Source: Nectonema munidae (lineage: Eukaryota; Nematomorpha; Nectonematoida; Nectonematidae). Taken from it: 64,000 nucleotides of DNA. The notes beneath the pieces are model-generated. The model was given only the letters and a program-made list of their open reading frames with translations, searched no databases and was not told where the DNA came from. The DNA is taken from assembly GCA_030549495.1 (NCBI GenBank), contig JAUIRK010000903.1, positions 1,612,001 through 1,676,000 of the forward strand, in the 5' to 3' direction. Below are positions 33,959-45,739 of the stretch, piece by piece. The position numbers and the translations under genes were made by a program. How positions within the stretch are numbered: the first letter of the stretch is position 1; every line of letters begins with the position of its first letter.

Positions 33959-35545
33959 TTAAAGTGACCAAACGTCCCGCTTTTGGCGGGACAGTCCCGA
34001 TTTTTAAAAAATTGTCTCGCGTCCCTAGGCATTTTAAAAAAGTCCCGATTTTAGAAAAGAATGCACGGCAAGCCAGAAAACGGCAATATACGATTTTCCG
34101 TGGCCATGTGACTACTTCGCCAGGATATGAATTTCATATTATTTTTGTTAATTTTTAGTTTGGTAAAAAATAATTATCACTATTTAGAATTGTTATTTAC
34201 TTGATTTATTTTTTGGTTTTAAATTTTTTGTTTTAGCAGTTTTAATATTTTTTACCATCAATAAAATCTAAATAAAAGATGATTGTTCGAAAAGTATCAA
34301 ATAAATGGAAATTTCGAGTTTGTAAAAAAAATTGTGGAAAAATTAATTTTCAAAATTGTTTTACGTGTTTCATCGAAATTTATAAATTAGATTGATAAAT
34401 TTTTTTTTTGCTTTTATTTTTTACTTGAAGTACAAAAAAATATATTCTTATTTCTATATATACACTGTGCGCGTTGAAATGCTTAATGAATTTTGTAAAA
34501 CTGCGGGAGTCGAATATCAGAAAATACTTGAATACGGTAAAACGCGCTGGTTAGTTCTTTTGCCAGCTATGGAAAGAATTTTGAAAATATATGATCTCTT
34601 GAAATCCTACTTTCTATCACAGGATAAATGTCCTAGAATTATAGAAGAGTTTTTTGAAAAAGATTCTTCTAAAATTTGGCTAGAGTTTGTACAAGCAAGC
34701 AGCTTTTTTTTCAAAATGCTATAAAACTTATTGAAGGTGACAGAATTTCGGTAATCGAAGTGGCAAATGAAGTTAATAATTTAAAATTTCAGTGCCATGA
34801 GCGGTTAGAAAATAATTTCCCCCCGGTTATTTATTCGTAATAGAAGCCAGCTAGAAGAACAAGGTGCAATAAATCTTGCACATGTCATGAATCATGTTAA
34901 AAAGTTGTATAGTAATTAGTAACTGCATAGATTATTTAGAAGAGTGGACGCTACATTACAATGATATTGAACATTTTCATTGGGTTACATTGAAACAAGA
35001 ACTTAAATGGAATGATGTGCTTCGATTATATTACTCAAAATTTCCCATATAGTAATATTCAAAGATCAAATTTTGGGCATTAGCGAAATCACGATAGAGA
35101 ACAAATGGTTGGAAATATTTCATCATTTTGAAGCAAACCATATTCCATACAATAATCCACTGAAGATAGTGGAATATGCACTGTCCTTACCAGTAACTAA
35201 TGCTGCAACTGCTTTTTTCTACAGTGAATAAAGTATGGACATCAGAAAAATCACAATTAAGTGTTGAGACTTTAAAAGCCATTTTATGTGTGAAATATAA
35301 TCCAACGAGTTCCTGTAAAAAATTTAATGATTTTTAAAACAACGACAGCAATCTACTAAAAAGAATTCACTCAAATGAGAAATATGCCAAAGAATAAATA
35401 ATCTATTCATGTCTTAGGTTTGAAAAAATATATTATTATACTATTTTTGCGTTCTATGAATTTATTTGTTGCTCCATATAGGCCAAATTTTTAATCAAAA
35501 ACCCCATGTTGTCCTGCTTTACCGATGTTAAAATTTGGTCACCTT
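33959..35545 (+). mobile_element. hAT element A (oldest of a three-layer nest)
   Basis: The left end contains GTGACCAAACGTCCCG and the right end TTTGGTCACCTT, an inverted GTGACCAAA. The 8 bp target duplication AGAGTAAC is at 33951-33958 and, displaced by later insertions, at 38366-38373. A strong hairpin (GTCCCGC/GCGGGAC, 33974-33992) lies just inside the left end. The interior encodes a broken hAT transposase: EFCKTAGVEYQKILEYGKTR then WLVLLPAMERILKIYDLLKS (34480-34620) and, in other registers, LPVTNAATAFFYS and KVWTSEKSQLSVETLKA (35180-35300), the hATC end. One tip base offset remains between the two termini. Confidence 0.75.
34470..35345 (+). pseudogene. hAT transposase of element A, broken
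   Basis: Only the middle and C-terminal parts are readable. The block from 34480 to 34715 (WLVLLPAMERIL, SYFLSQDKCPRIIEEFFEK) is a typical hAT segment found in KIAA1586/ZBED-like proteins. The hATC segment appears near 35180 with frame changes around 34725, 34820, 34900, 35050 and 35225. No zinc-finger BED domain is visible upstream. Confidence 0.7.
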
Positions 35546-35945
35546 AGAGCAGGGTTTCCCAACCTTTTTGTTGCTGTGTACCACTTATGGACTTATTCTG
35601 TAGGTACGTACCACCTAAATTCAACGATTAGTTTTTCAACATAAAGGAACTATACTAAAAGGTTAACAGACACAATAGCATATAAATATAATACAAGTAA
35701 ACGAATCCGCGATTAAAAATATACAAAACTTAATTTAATTTATTTGCACATGTGCATAACCATAAACAAGCAAAATATTTAACTTATCGACCAATAAGTA
35801 CCCGTAAGTCAATGCGATGGCTGGAGTTGCTTTTCTTCTACTAGTTTTGCAAGCCATGGAGATATTATGCTCACACAACATCAACTATCACAATAACAAT
35901 GATGTTACTTTCAGCGCCCTGAGAACAATTGAAATGATACATGAC

Positions 35946-36985
35946 TAGAGGTGCACCGGATAGCTCAATTTACAATCCGGCTAGATACTGGATAAATATA
36001 GTAGATCTAAATATCTGGCCGGATATTGGCAACTGCTGAGTCATGTCTTCTTTCAACTGTAATTCCCAATGTAAGCACTCTTGAAAGATACTTTGATAAG
36101 GCCACTGATAAAGAAGGTATCAAGAAAACTAAACAGAGACTCTTAACTTCTCTTCGTAGTAGATTTTTCAATGATTCGGATTCAAGTCTCAACTTCATGA
36201 CGAACCCGATATATGTTCTGCCAACAATACTTGACCCACGATTTAAAGCCCAATTTCTTAAAGACAAGACATTTGGGAAAACATTAGTTTCCAAAGAGCT
36301 ACTTTCAAATCACAACGTTGTTAAAAAGGATATGGAGACGGAAATTCTTGATGAAGCTGCTCGCCCTGACTCTCCAAGCATAATGTACTTAAGGATGAAA
36401 GCAAAGATGATTTCATGGCTTGCTTCCAAGAAATTACTGAAACCAATGGAAATTCAAACACAATAAAAAATGTGTCAAAAATGATATTGAAGATGAGGCA
36501 GCCAGAGAGTTGGAAGCCTATCTCCGCACCCCACTTTTGGAAAGAAAAAATGTCCCTTGCAATATTGGAGGCAGGAAGAAAAATTTCCTTTGAACAGCCA
36601 AACACTTATGCAAGCCTGCTTCATCTGTTGGATCAGAGAGACTCTTTTCCGAATATGGAAACATTTTTGAATAAAAAAAACCAAACTTTTGGCTGGAAAA
36701 GGAAAAATGCTTTTATTCGTTCATCACAATTGCAAGGCATTTTTTGACATCTTATTTATTAGTTAATTCTTTGAAATAAACTCAAATTGTGAACTTTTTC
36801 TCATTAAAAACTTACTCTTATTAGTTTTATGCTTTTTTAAGAGTAAACATTAAATGATAATTTGTTTATAACTAGCCGGTTTATCCTGCCGGTTAAAAGA
36901 ATTATCCGGAGTTCATGCCGAATATGAAATAATTATCGTTTTCCGGCGAAATATCCGGCCGGATAGATTATCCGGTGCACCCCTA
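35946..36985 (+). mobile_element. hAT element C, nested in element B
   Basis: The tips are TAGAGGTGCACCGG (left) and CCGGTGCACCCCTA (right). The perfect 8 bp target duplication TACATGAC lies at 35938-35945 and 36986-36993. GCCGGAT motifs recur inside both ends. The 1.04 kb interior keeps only the C-terminal part of a transposase on the plus strand, so it is an internally deleted, non-autonomous derivative. It is the youngest of the three nested hAT elements. Confidence 0.95.
36026..36746 (+). pseudogene. hAT-Ac transposase C-terminal part (element C)
   Basis: The frame reads VIPNVSTLERYFDKATDKEG, LTSLRSRFFNDSDS, YVLPTILDPRFKAQFLKD (the hAT ..TLLDPRFK motif of ZBED1/ZBED4-type proteins), then shifts near 36470 to ELEAYLRTPLLERKNVP and SVGSERLFSEYGNIF, the hATC dimerisation block. 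The N-terminal BED finger and catalytic core are gone. Transcribed opposite to the host element B. Confidence 0.85.
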
Positions 36986-36993
36986 TACATGAC

Positions 36994-37900
36994 TACAAAA
37001 ATATCTGACAGGTGGGCAATGTTAAGAATGAAGTTTCGATCTTTAACGATCTTCTGAACTTCGTAATCTGTTTGGAAAAACTGAAGCATCTCCTTTCTCA
37101 GCACAAAAAGGAGCATAGTGGTATTCCCTCGAGACAGACACCTCACTTCCGTATGAAAAGCAATGACGTGTATTCTGATCCGATATCCTCACAAATGACC
37201 TTGAACAGACGACTATTTAGAGCAGATGTCATAATGTAGTTTACCATTTTGACCACCAGTTTCAAACTTGTCTTCATATCAGGAGGTAGAACTTTAGCAG
37301 AGAGAGCAAATCGGTGTATGAAACAGTGAACAGAAGTGACAGATGGAGATACTGCTTACACCCGAGCTTGGAATCCAGATTTTCTCCCAAGCATAACAGG
37401 AGCGCCGTCAGTTGTGCAACCTACTAGCTTGCTCCATTGGAGACCATTTTTTTTGAAAAAGTTTTCATAAGCTCTAACAAGTCTTCGCCTTTTGTTGTAG
37501 TTGCATTTCATTGGCCAAGAGTAATTCACTTCGAATTGCATCCTTTGTAGCATAACGCACATATACCAGAAGCTGTGCGCAGTATGACACGCCCGTTGAT
37601 TCGTCCAGTTGTATTGCAAATCCATATTTTGAGCCCTGTACTTCCTTAATTAATGACTGGTTCATTAACAGTAGACATTTCTGTAATACACTTCTGTATC
37701 GTTTTATTTGACACTGCTTCATCAACGATGCCATGCTTCACCATTTGTCGTGGAAGGCTTTTATTTCTTCGCCACAAAAAGTGCAATTTCACAGAAGGCT
37801 CTCACAATACCAACCGACTGCTGATATTACTTCCCCGTTTTGTCTAGTCGTTTTTCTCAAGTCGCTTAAAATAATTAGGATCGCGGTCTGGAGATGGCGT
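36994..37900 (-). pseudogene. hAT transposase of element B (ZBED5-like), broken
   Basis: Minus-strand registers give, in order, MASLMKQCQIKRYRSVLQKC, YGFAIQLDESTGVSYCAQLL (the conserved F.LQLDESTDVS core with the catalytic-region D), WSKLVGCTTDGAPVMLGRKS, SVHCFIHRFALSAKVLPP, VVKMVNYIMTSALNSRLFKV and RCLSRGNTTMLLFVLRKEML up to ILNIAHLSDIF, where the nested element C begins. This is the SCAN/ZBED5/GTF2IRD2-like hAT lineage. Frame changes lie near 37530, 37350 and 37150. The hATC end expected past the nested insertion (35850-35945 and below) is not recognisable. Confidence 0.85.
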
Positions 37901-38373
37901 TGTAAAAGGCTTCATTGATGCATTTACACACCACACACCGTGGCACAGATTCTTCCCTATTTTTCAATTCATGGAACCAAAATTAATATATTGATCGCTA
38001 TACTGTCGTTTGGGCATCTTGATTTGACGTTATAATAATCTGAAATAAAACTAAAATTTGCTTTTTAATATATTGAATATATATAATAATTTACATAATA
38101 ATCGATACAAATAAACAATCACCAAGATGGTAAGTTAATTAATCACATCACTGTACCTACTAAGTCAACAGAATGTGTGTGCATGCTACATTATACGCAT
38201 ATGCACATATTTAAATGTATTACAGTTGCGAAACTAAAGAAAATGAACTTTAGCCAAATTCGCACTACACTACATTTCTCTCTGTTGGAATTTCTGTGAA
38301 AACAAGTACTTTTTTTGAATTTTTGAAAAACATCTCGCGTACCACAGGTTGGGAACACCTGCCTTAGAGTAAC

Positions 38374-39875
38374 TGTGACCTAGATAAATTAAGATTAATA
38401 AAAAAGTTTTTTTTAATTAAGAATACATGGAAAGGAAGACATAATGATATCATTCATCTTATGGGTATAGAAAGTAATGTTTTTTTTCAGAAGTAAGCAG
38501 AATTTTAACAAATAAATTTGGCAAGATTATTGAAATTTTGGATTGTTTATGTTATTATGACATTTTATTTATGAAATTTTCAACAAAAAATATACTGACC
38601 CAAAATTTATCTGAATACATTATAATTTAACAGCACGAATCTTTGATTTTATGAAAATCTTTTAGTGATATCAATATAATCCAACTTAGACTAGATATAT
38701 TTAAAGATTAAAACTTGCTATTGCATTTTATATTTTATTGAAAAGTCTTCCACTTCCTTCTTAAGCAAATAAATATCAAGGAAAGGTTTAGAGCTTCGGT
38801 TACTCTTGCAAGCACATATTAGATGAAGAGAGGAGGAGGGCGGTGCTTGGATGCTTTTCGCCCTCTATAAGTTGTTTCTATCCTGTTCACTCTGTTACTT
38901 CCCAAATTACATGAGTTCTTTTAAAATTTGCATTAATATGGCAATAAAATATTTAAGTATTCCATATATACTTTTTTTCTACGATCTACTGCAAGTATCC
39001 TTTGCTTTATTGTGTGAAAATTTATACTTGTTCTTTTTCGCTTTGAGAAAAAGACTCTTACCTATGATAAATAAATGGCGAATGCCTTTATCCGTTTTCG
39101 TATCCTGTATTCAACAGTTTATCTTGCTGCACAAATAAATTTATATTACCACACTTCCAAAGAACTAATATGGCGTTATAAAGTTCCATTGATGATATTT
39201 CAAATTGACTGCGAAGATTCAATAATAATTAGGGCGATACTCAGCATTTATCCGGGCAGAACTTGAAGATCAATTTTATTCTTCGGCAATATCCTTGTTT
39301 ATATAACAATCGATGATGTTGCAATAATTAGTATATTTTCTTTCTTTGGAAATCTGCAAAAATTTAATTGTAATATAATAAATAAAACTTCAATTATATT
39401 ATATAATTGAATGAAAAATTCGAACCCAGAGGATTCAATTATATGCTCACTAATTTTCTAATTTTTTTAGATGGCGGAAATAATTAAGAATCTGTAGTTA
39501 GTAGTATTCTTCACTGAACCTTTTTATTGTAGTAGTATAAATAGGGTTTCGCGCTTCAAAGATGAGTAAATGACATTTAGTGAGGAAGAAAAAAGATAGA
39601 ATTTTAGATGTACTTCTGCTGCAGTTTTATATTAAGAGGCTGCAAAAGTGGTATATCAAAGATAACTTGGAGAAAGGTTGTGAAGGATATAAAATGCTGA
39701 ATTAGAATAAAATGAAAACTATTGTCTTCTGACGGAGATGGTAAAGAAGATGTATAATGGAAATGAACAGTTGATTCATTAAAAATGTCAGTAAGGACAA
39801 AGTTTTTACAATTAAGATTAAGGAGCTTTACTTTACAATTGTATTAATATCCAATTTCTCCATCCTGACATTTAA
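38374..39875. other. AT-rich spacer with short frames only
   Basis: A frame at about 38850-39138 is open but hydrophobic and without recognisable features. Nothing else is supported. Confidence 0.3.
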
Positions 39876-39879
39876 CATT

Positions 39880-40565
39880 TATCCATGGTTCATTGACACA
39901 TGTGAAGAATTTTGTATGTTGTAGGGGCGAGAGCGATGAAAACGATAATGAAGATGAGAATACCGACAAACTTGGAGATGATTAAATTAAAGTGTTTTGC
40001 TACTTGGGTGATGTTCTTGTGAATAATGGAGTAGTTGGGAATGCTGTAATTGCAAGAATCAGAGCTGGTTGGAGAAAGATATAGCGGGTGTACTATGTGA
40101 GAGAGTGTTGTCGTTGAAGTCAAAAAGAAGGTTGTATACGCCTTGTGTAAGAAGTGTGATGGGCTATGAAGCTTAATGTTTGGCTATGAAGAAAGTGGAT
40201 ATCAGACGAATGCAAACGGGATAGATGAGGATGATGCGTTGTAAAACTCTCTAGGATAAAGTACCAAACGAGGTCTTGAGAAGACTGATGGTGATGATAT
40301 TGAAAGACATTTAAAATAATACCGGCTACGTTGGTTAGGGCATCTTCAAAGAATGAATGCACAAAACTTTACAAAAAGAATTAGAAATGAAAATCTTGAT
40401 GGAAAAGTGAAGAGAGGTATACCAAAGAAGACGTTGGAAGATGTTGCTAAAGAAGATATGATATGGAAAATCCTAAGGTTGAAGAAACTAAGATGAGGGG
40501 AAGATGGAGAAATCGTTGCAAACTTCAGGTCGACCTTAGCTAGCCACCATAAAGACGAGGCCTTT
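39880..40565 (+). pseudogene. Non-LTR retrotransposon reverse transcriptase C-terminal region
   Basis: Plus-strand registers give FCYLGDVLVNNGVVGNAVIA then RIRAGWRKI (about 39985-40080), a VVYALCKKCDGL-like block, KKVDIRRMQT (about 40190), DKVPNEVLRR (about 40258), RLRWLGHLQRMNAQNFTKRI (about 40325-40385), and KRGIPKKTLEDV. This is the well-known tail of jockey/RTE-like reverse transcriptases (F.YLG..I...G....I..RI..GW...; RLRWLGH..RM). Multiple stops and frame changes break it. The 5' part is missing, as is usual for non-LTR copies. Confidence 0.8.
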
Positions 40566-40768
40566 TTTTAACGGCAAACAAAAGATGATGATGGCATACA
40601 ACATTTAAATTATACAAGTGCCAAAAATTTTTATATGGGTCTTGGATTAAATATTTTTAAACTCGATAGATCTATATAATCAAAAGAGAAAAGTTAAATA
40701 GAAATTCTTGCACATGAATCTCTATTATCAATAAGTAGTTCGCTGAAGAGACTAGAACTAGAGTAGAA

Positions 40769-40800
40769 CAGGGTTTCTCAAACTTTTCCTACTCATCGCC
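40769..40800. mobile_element. hAT-like left terminus
   Basis: CAGGGTTTCTCAAACTTTTC is preceded by GAGTAGAA. It can pair with either of two right-end-like tips: one ending 45739 (GAGAACCACTG, followed by GGCTAGAA) or one ending 46158 (GGTTGGGAAACTCTG, followed by GTCTAGAA). Both flanks match the left flank at six of eight positions. The assignment is ambiguous. Confidence 0.5.
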
Positions 40801-41169
40801 TCTTTATAAGACATTTTTAACCCTTTACCTCCTAAGTAACTTTTTTTTTTAAGTTTTTTTTATCAATTACTCTTTTTCGTTACATTCCCATATGGCAACG
40901 TTAGGCATACAGTGAATGAAAATTTAAAGCAAATTTTATTTATATGCATGATTCCGTACATTTTTTTTTCTTTGGCGCCCGGGTGTTTTCGTTTTGAGGT
41001 CGCTGTTACGAATTCTGGTTTTGTCTGTGGCGTTTAGAAGTCTGCCTCAAATAAGCCTAAACGCTAAAATCCCCTGAAATACTTCAATATAGAAGCAGTA
41101 AATAATAATATCAGAAATCTATTTGTTGTGTGTTTTAAAACAGTTTTAAGAATTTTCTTTTAATTCTTT

Positions 41170-43030
41170 TCCTTTTTATTCCAGAGTTGAAAGGTTCCAG
41201 AGAGAAAGGTCTCAAAAGTGTGTGCGTGTCTTTGTTCACGTGGACAGTAGTGGCACAACAAAAGGGATTTCCTTGTCAAGGGGCGTACAAAGCCTCGTGA
41301 AACGGGACCAAGATAGCGGGCCCCACAATGGGTGCAAAACCGTGTAGAAGTCCGGGTTGGACCAAGGAGCGAAGTTGAGTTGCGTCCAAGGGTGGAGAGG
41401 CCCAAGATCTTGTGCGCTACTCGTATCAATGTAGACGGGGTTTAACAAGCACAAGAAAGCAAATGGCCCGAGCCGGTTCGCGTCGTTGGCCCTGAGTCAC
41501 CGTGCCGTTTCACCAGTCGCCTGAAACGATGAAACCGAAGAGTTCAGCGATCTTCAATATCAAGGGGAAGCGTAGTGACATGAAGAACCCTCAAAGCCTC
41601 AGCTTTTCAATCAATCTGAACTAATGACCAGTGCGGCCTTGTTTGTCGAGGGAGTCTGAAGTTCTGCATCACGCTCCAAGAGAAAAATTCTGATTCTAGC
41701 ACAAAATAAATACTATAGGCAAGGAGGCGTGTTCGTTTCTTTTCTAAAGAAGTGCCGGTCTTTTGATGGTTTGCTTCTTACTGGGGGTTGTTGCCCAGAT
41801 TGGGTTTCTTTATAGTAGCTCGAATCAAGTCTAAAAGTTGTACTTTTGCTATGGCAATAAGTTTGTCCTGACCATGGCCTCTACCAATAAAGGAGTATGT
41901 GGTATCAATTTGTTCTTGAAAAACAAATTACAACTCATAAATGGCTGATTGGTGGCGAAAGGTGATTTTCGGGCAGCAAGGGAGTTCCCGTTTCTTTGTT
42001 TGTGGGATAGCGGCAGAAACGGGAGAAGGGGGCCAGAACAAAAGCAAGGGCACACAACTCTCAATGAGCCTTTGGTACCCAGGGATAGAATTTTCCTCCA
42101 TTGCACATAAAACTAGGGCTCTGAAGCAGTTTGTTAAGGGTTGAACAAAGATGGGGATTGTCAAGTACATATGCAGCATTTCCAGTTTTCCATCGAAAAA
42201 GCAAAGGTGGCTCTTCGATGCCAGATTCGAACTCATGAGGGTTCGCTCACTAATCATATGAACAGGGTTGAGTTAAATGTTGGTGTCCTTCACAGATGTA
42301 GTGCAAACTTTTTGGGAAATCACAAAGCTGATAATTACAAGCAATTGGTCCGTAAGATGTTACTGCATACGAAAAACTAGGGAAATGTGGATTAAAGTTC
42401 ATTTCTTGTTTAGCACCTCGAAGATTTCCTGGTAATCTTGGTGATTACAGTGAGGAGCAAGGGAGAGTTATCAAGATAAAAAATGGAAGAGAGGTATCAA
42501 GGCAAATGGGATGAGCACATGATGGCAGCTACGCTGGAACTTTGAGAGCTGTGAAAGTTGCTCACAAGCGAAAATCGTATAAAGTCAATTTCACTTTTGT
42601 GAATAAAATATTGTTTTGTGTGTTCATTGTAACTAAGAATCTAGTGTATAATAAATGTTTGCATCAAAATTCAGTAAATTTTTAGCAAATTTTTTGTATA
42701 TTCTCGAAATCTATGAAAAGTGTTCAGTTATTATAGGATAAATGAAATGATGTTATATCTAACTTAACTTGTTAGATTGAGATTTTACACTGTCTTTGTG
42801 GTTTTAGATTATCATAAAAATCAATATCTGACATTTTTGCACTATTTAGCCGTTTTTTGTACGTTTAGTTATGGTCGCGAATGGGTGATTTCAGACGAAC
42901 GACCCCCTGTGATATCTCCAAAACTAGAGCCAACTTGAAAAAACAAATGTCAGATTCGGATTCAGCGCCCTTGAAAACCCCAGAAACCAGTCTCACTTTG
43001 CCTGCCAAAAATATTGTGTTGACCAGTGTT
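41170..43030 (+). pseudogene. Decayed gene of an uncharacterised transposon-like invertebrate protein family
   Basis: Plus-strand fragments in shifting registers read KWLIGGER, SIAHKTRALKQFVKG, DGDCQVHMQHFQFSIEKAKV, ANFLGNHKADNYKQLVRKML, PGNLGDYSEEQG, MEERYQGKWDEHMMAA. I recognise this as a family of long uncharacterised proteins, multicopy in many invertebrates, with the hallmark LGxxSEEQGERFHQDIK..E.RYQG.WD. No function is known to me; its copy number suggests a mobile element gene. The trailing 42850-43030 segment (GATATCTCCAAAACTAGAGC, AGATTCGGATTCAGCGCCC) looks like the usual 3' non-coding part. The segment is clearly GC-richer than its surroundings. Many stops and indels: a dead copy. 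Confidence 0.6.
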
Positions 43031-43054
43031 ATTATTAAACATATACTATTCTTT

Positions 43055-44707
43055 ATTGTGATATTGTAAAAACATTGAGAACCCTTGGAATAGTGCAATC
43101 TGACTTCACATTTTATACAATTATATCGCGTGTTCTTTTGACAGATCACGCATCTTCCTTGATCACAGGAGACTGAGTAATGGTTCTTTGTATCATATCG
43201 TATGGAATCAGGCAGATTGGAGTGTTTACCACCTCTGAATTGCCTTCTGCTAATTGAAGATTTCATTAGAACAATTGCTATTTCTCGTCTGAAATCCAGA
43301 TGACTTGTGCATTTTCTGTCTTTTGGAAATAATTTGCAATAAAATCTCCATGCTGCCACCACTGAAATATTGATCAAGTTTGTCATCACAAGCCACCACC
43401 ACTTTTTTGCTCTTACCATTGGCCTGTACGAGTTCAACAGTTGATTGAACAAATCAACTCCACCCATTCCTTTGTTATATTCATGGATAAGTTTCGTTTG
43501 CAGAATCATTTTTCTTCCAACACCTTTTGAAAAGCGAGTGGTTTGTTCAAATGGAGTGTGTGTTAAGGTGGTGCTCGCAATGAAAACTTTGCTGTTATCG
43601 AACCACTTACAGAGAAAAACGCTTTCATTGCAACAAAAATCAAAACTTCCTTTACCTTCCTTTTTCAGTAGCATGTCAGATTTCATAAAATCACTTCTAC
43701 CTTCTGTTCTATTTCTTCTGATTGTACCTGTTATGGCAACTTTATTGAGGTAAAAAAATTATCGAAGTACAATTCATGGTTTTCAGCACTTGAATTTTCG
43801 AACAGAGTTTCCATCAAACTCATCACAACATTCACTCCTAAAGGTTTTTTGCTGCATTTTTCGGTACTTTTACCTGTATAAATTATAAGTGTATATGGGT
43901 AGCCATCATCACCACAAAATGCCCAAATCTTGTAGCCAAACCTTATTGGTTTTTCTTTCATATACATTTTGCAGCTGTGTTTCCCAGAGTAAGGAACCAT
44001 ACTTTCATCAATACTTAGCTTTTCATGAAAAACTCCAAATTTTATTAAATTTTTGTTCATGAGATTATACAAGAAAAAACTTTTGCCACTTTGTTTCCTT
44101 TTTCCAATTTTTCATTATCACATGGGTGAAAGTATTTTTTGATCTTCAAAAATTTGTCCCTGCTCATTGTTTGGGAAACAAAAGGAACTTTCAAATCAGA
44201 ATTATTACTCCAGTAATCTCTTTCAGATGTCACAAAGTGGTAGCCAGAGAAAATCAAAATACCTACAAATTGTTTGATTTCTTTTAAGGTACAGGAAAAA
44301 GTAGGGTTGTTTTTATCTCTTTTTGCATAAAGTAGTGTTTGTTCAAGAAATAACTCGAAAAAAAATTCTGTGAAAAAGAAAGAATTTCTTATCAAGTCTG
44401 GATAACTTTCTTCCAATTTGACACAGGATTTTTTGGATAGAGTTTTTGAGAAATGGTTCGCCTTTTTCCATTTTGATTTATTTTTGGAAGTTTTACCAAT
44501 ATTTACTACATCATCATCAGAAGCTTCATCAAACTCCAGCTCCATTTTTCGTGCAGGTTCAAACAACTCTTTACATTCATCACTAAAAGCTTCTTCTTCA
44601 CTTGGAATACTATTATCACCAAATCTTTGCACCAAGATTATTTTCTTGAATATAACCCAATGCTTCGTCAAGTGTAACAAGCTCAAAAACTTTTTTTGAG
44701 AACTCAT
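43055..44707 (-). pseudogene. piggyBac transposase of element 2, broken
   Basis: Three overlapping minus-strand registers form one DDE_Tnp_1_7 transposase. The start MSSQKKF at 44707 is soon followed by a frame change near 44640. An acidic N-terminal third ends with ETL/EQTLLYAKRDK and TLKEIKQFVGILIFSGYH. A second change near 44060 leads to FHEKLSIDESMVPYSG (first Asp), GYKIWAFCGDDGYPY and LYFDNFFTSIKLP (second Asp). A third change near 43730 leads to KGMGGVDLFNQLLNSYRPMV (third Asp), and the cysteine-rich end CVICQKNTRYNCIKCEVRLH. An AATAAA (minus) at 43057-43052 marks the likely original end. All catalytic aspartates survive in the fragments. It is not closely similar to the transposase of element 1. 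Confidence 0.9.
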
Positions 44708-45349
44708 AGTAATGCGAGCGTAAAAGAAACGAATGGAAGTAAAATTACACAAAATCAAAAAAATAGATTTGCTAAACTAGACAAAATCAATATTTGCTTT
44801 TATGACTGCACCCCAGATGCACATGAAAAATATGATTGATTAGCACATGCGTGTGTTACTATTTTATTTATTGGATATTTACATACACACAATGTATTCA
44901 TGTTTCTATATGTTTTTCGTTTGTGATAAATTCTTTTTATATGATATAAATGTAGCTTGTAAGTGCACTCCTAGTTCCTAACGTTCCCAAATGGGAACAT
45001 CAAATTCCAAAATACTTGTGTGATGAGCAGGAGTTATTTTTTTTTACAAATTCAAGTTAGAGAGTATGTTTACATTTTTGTTTGCATGGCTACTTTCGGA
45101 AAATGCATAAAACCAGTTTTTAATTCGAATAATCATGCAAAACACAATCTGGCCCAAATTTTTTATTTTTTCTAAAAATTATATGGTTAAAAAACGGAAC
45201 ATTTATAGAATTAAACGAACATCTTTCCTTACAAAAGTGTATATCTTTTTACATGAAATTTTGAAAAAAAAATTGCTGAGTTTAAAGAAACTTTTTTTCG
45301 CTTTTCAAAAATATGTTCCCATATGGTAACATTAGGCGCTAAAGTGTAA

Positions 45350-45739
45350 GAAACGCAACCTAGGCGACATTATTTCAAGAAAACGTGCTGGAATTAATTG
45401 TTATATCACCACTCTAACATTATCTATAAGCTTTTTTGCAATTTACAGCTCTAAATCCACTTCCTACCATACAATCTAAGCGAAAGATCAAAAATATTTT
45501 AGTGAATGTTGAATGGTGGGAAGATAATTTAGACTTTTCCGGATATCGAAAATTTATAGCCTCTTATATAAATTATATTTTCCAAAATGTAACTATCATA
45601 TAAATTATACAAAAGATATTTTAGCTTCAATCAAAAAAAATGACTACCTAATATTTGTTATCCGTAACTTTTCACAGCGTCCCTTAAGAATTTCAAAACA
45701 CCCCCTTGGGGACGCTACCGCCCATTATGAGAACCACTG
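45350..45739. repeat. hAT-type terminal region, right end
   Basis: The segment ends CCCATTATGAGAACCACTG at 45739, a typical hAT right tip (CAGTGGTTCTCA reversed) with GGGGACGCTACCG inside. Its body shares several blocks with 33400-33945, so both are copies of one family. GGCTAGAA follows the tip. Confidence 0.6.

Larger units (their letters stand above)
35550..38361 (-). mobile_element. hAT element B, inserted at the right edge of element A
   Basis: The tips CAGGGTTTCCCAACCTTTTT (left) and AGGTTGGGAACACCTG (right) are inverted. The perfect 8 bp target duplication CCTTAGAG lies at 35542-35549 and 38362-38369. The duplicated target overlaps the right border of element A, so B landed exactly at A's edge. 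The transposase runs on the minus strand. A smaller hAT element (35946-36985) has inserted within it. Confidence 0.93.
40817..45349. mobile_element. piggyBac element 2, with foreign insert
   Basis: The left end is TTAACCCTTTACCTCCTAAG at 40817 with an internal ACATTCCCATATGGCAACGT at 40882. The right end, reversed, reads TTACACTTTAGCGCCTAATG then TTACCATATGGGAAC from about 45349 to 45315. A further palindrome GTTCCCAAATGGGAAC lies at 44982-44997. The right TTAA is mutated (TTAC). The element holds a broken transposase on the minus strand and, downstream of it, an unrelated GC-richer pseudogene (41170-43030). At 4.5 kb it is about twice the length of element 1. Confidence 0.65.

Noticed and set aside
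38850-39266. Hydrophobic open frames that could be membrane proteins
   Set aside because: AT-rich DNA yields Phe/Leu/Ile-rich frames by chance; no start context, conserved motif or neighbour supports a gene.
41160-42380. Several overlapping GC-rich frames on both strands
   Set aside because: They do not correspond to one protein; the plus-strand registers instead piece together into the decayed SEEQG-family pseudogene.
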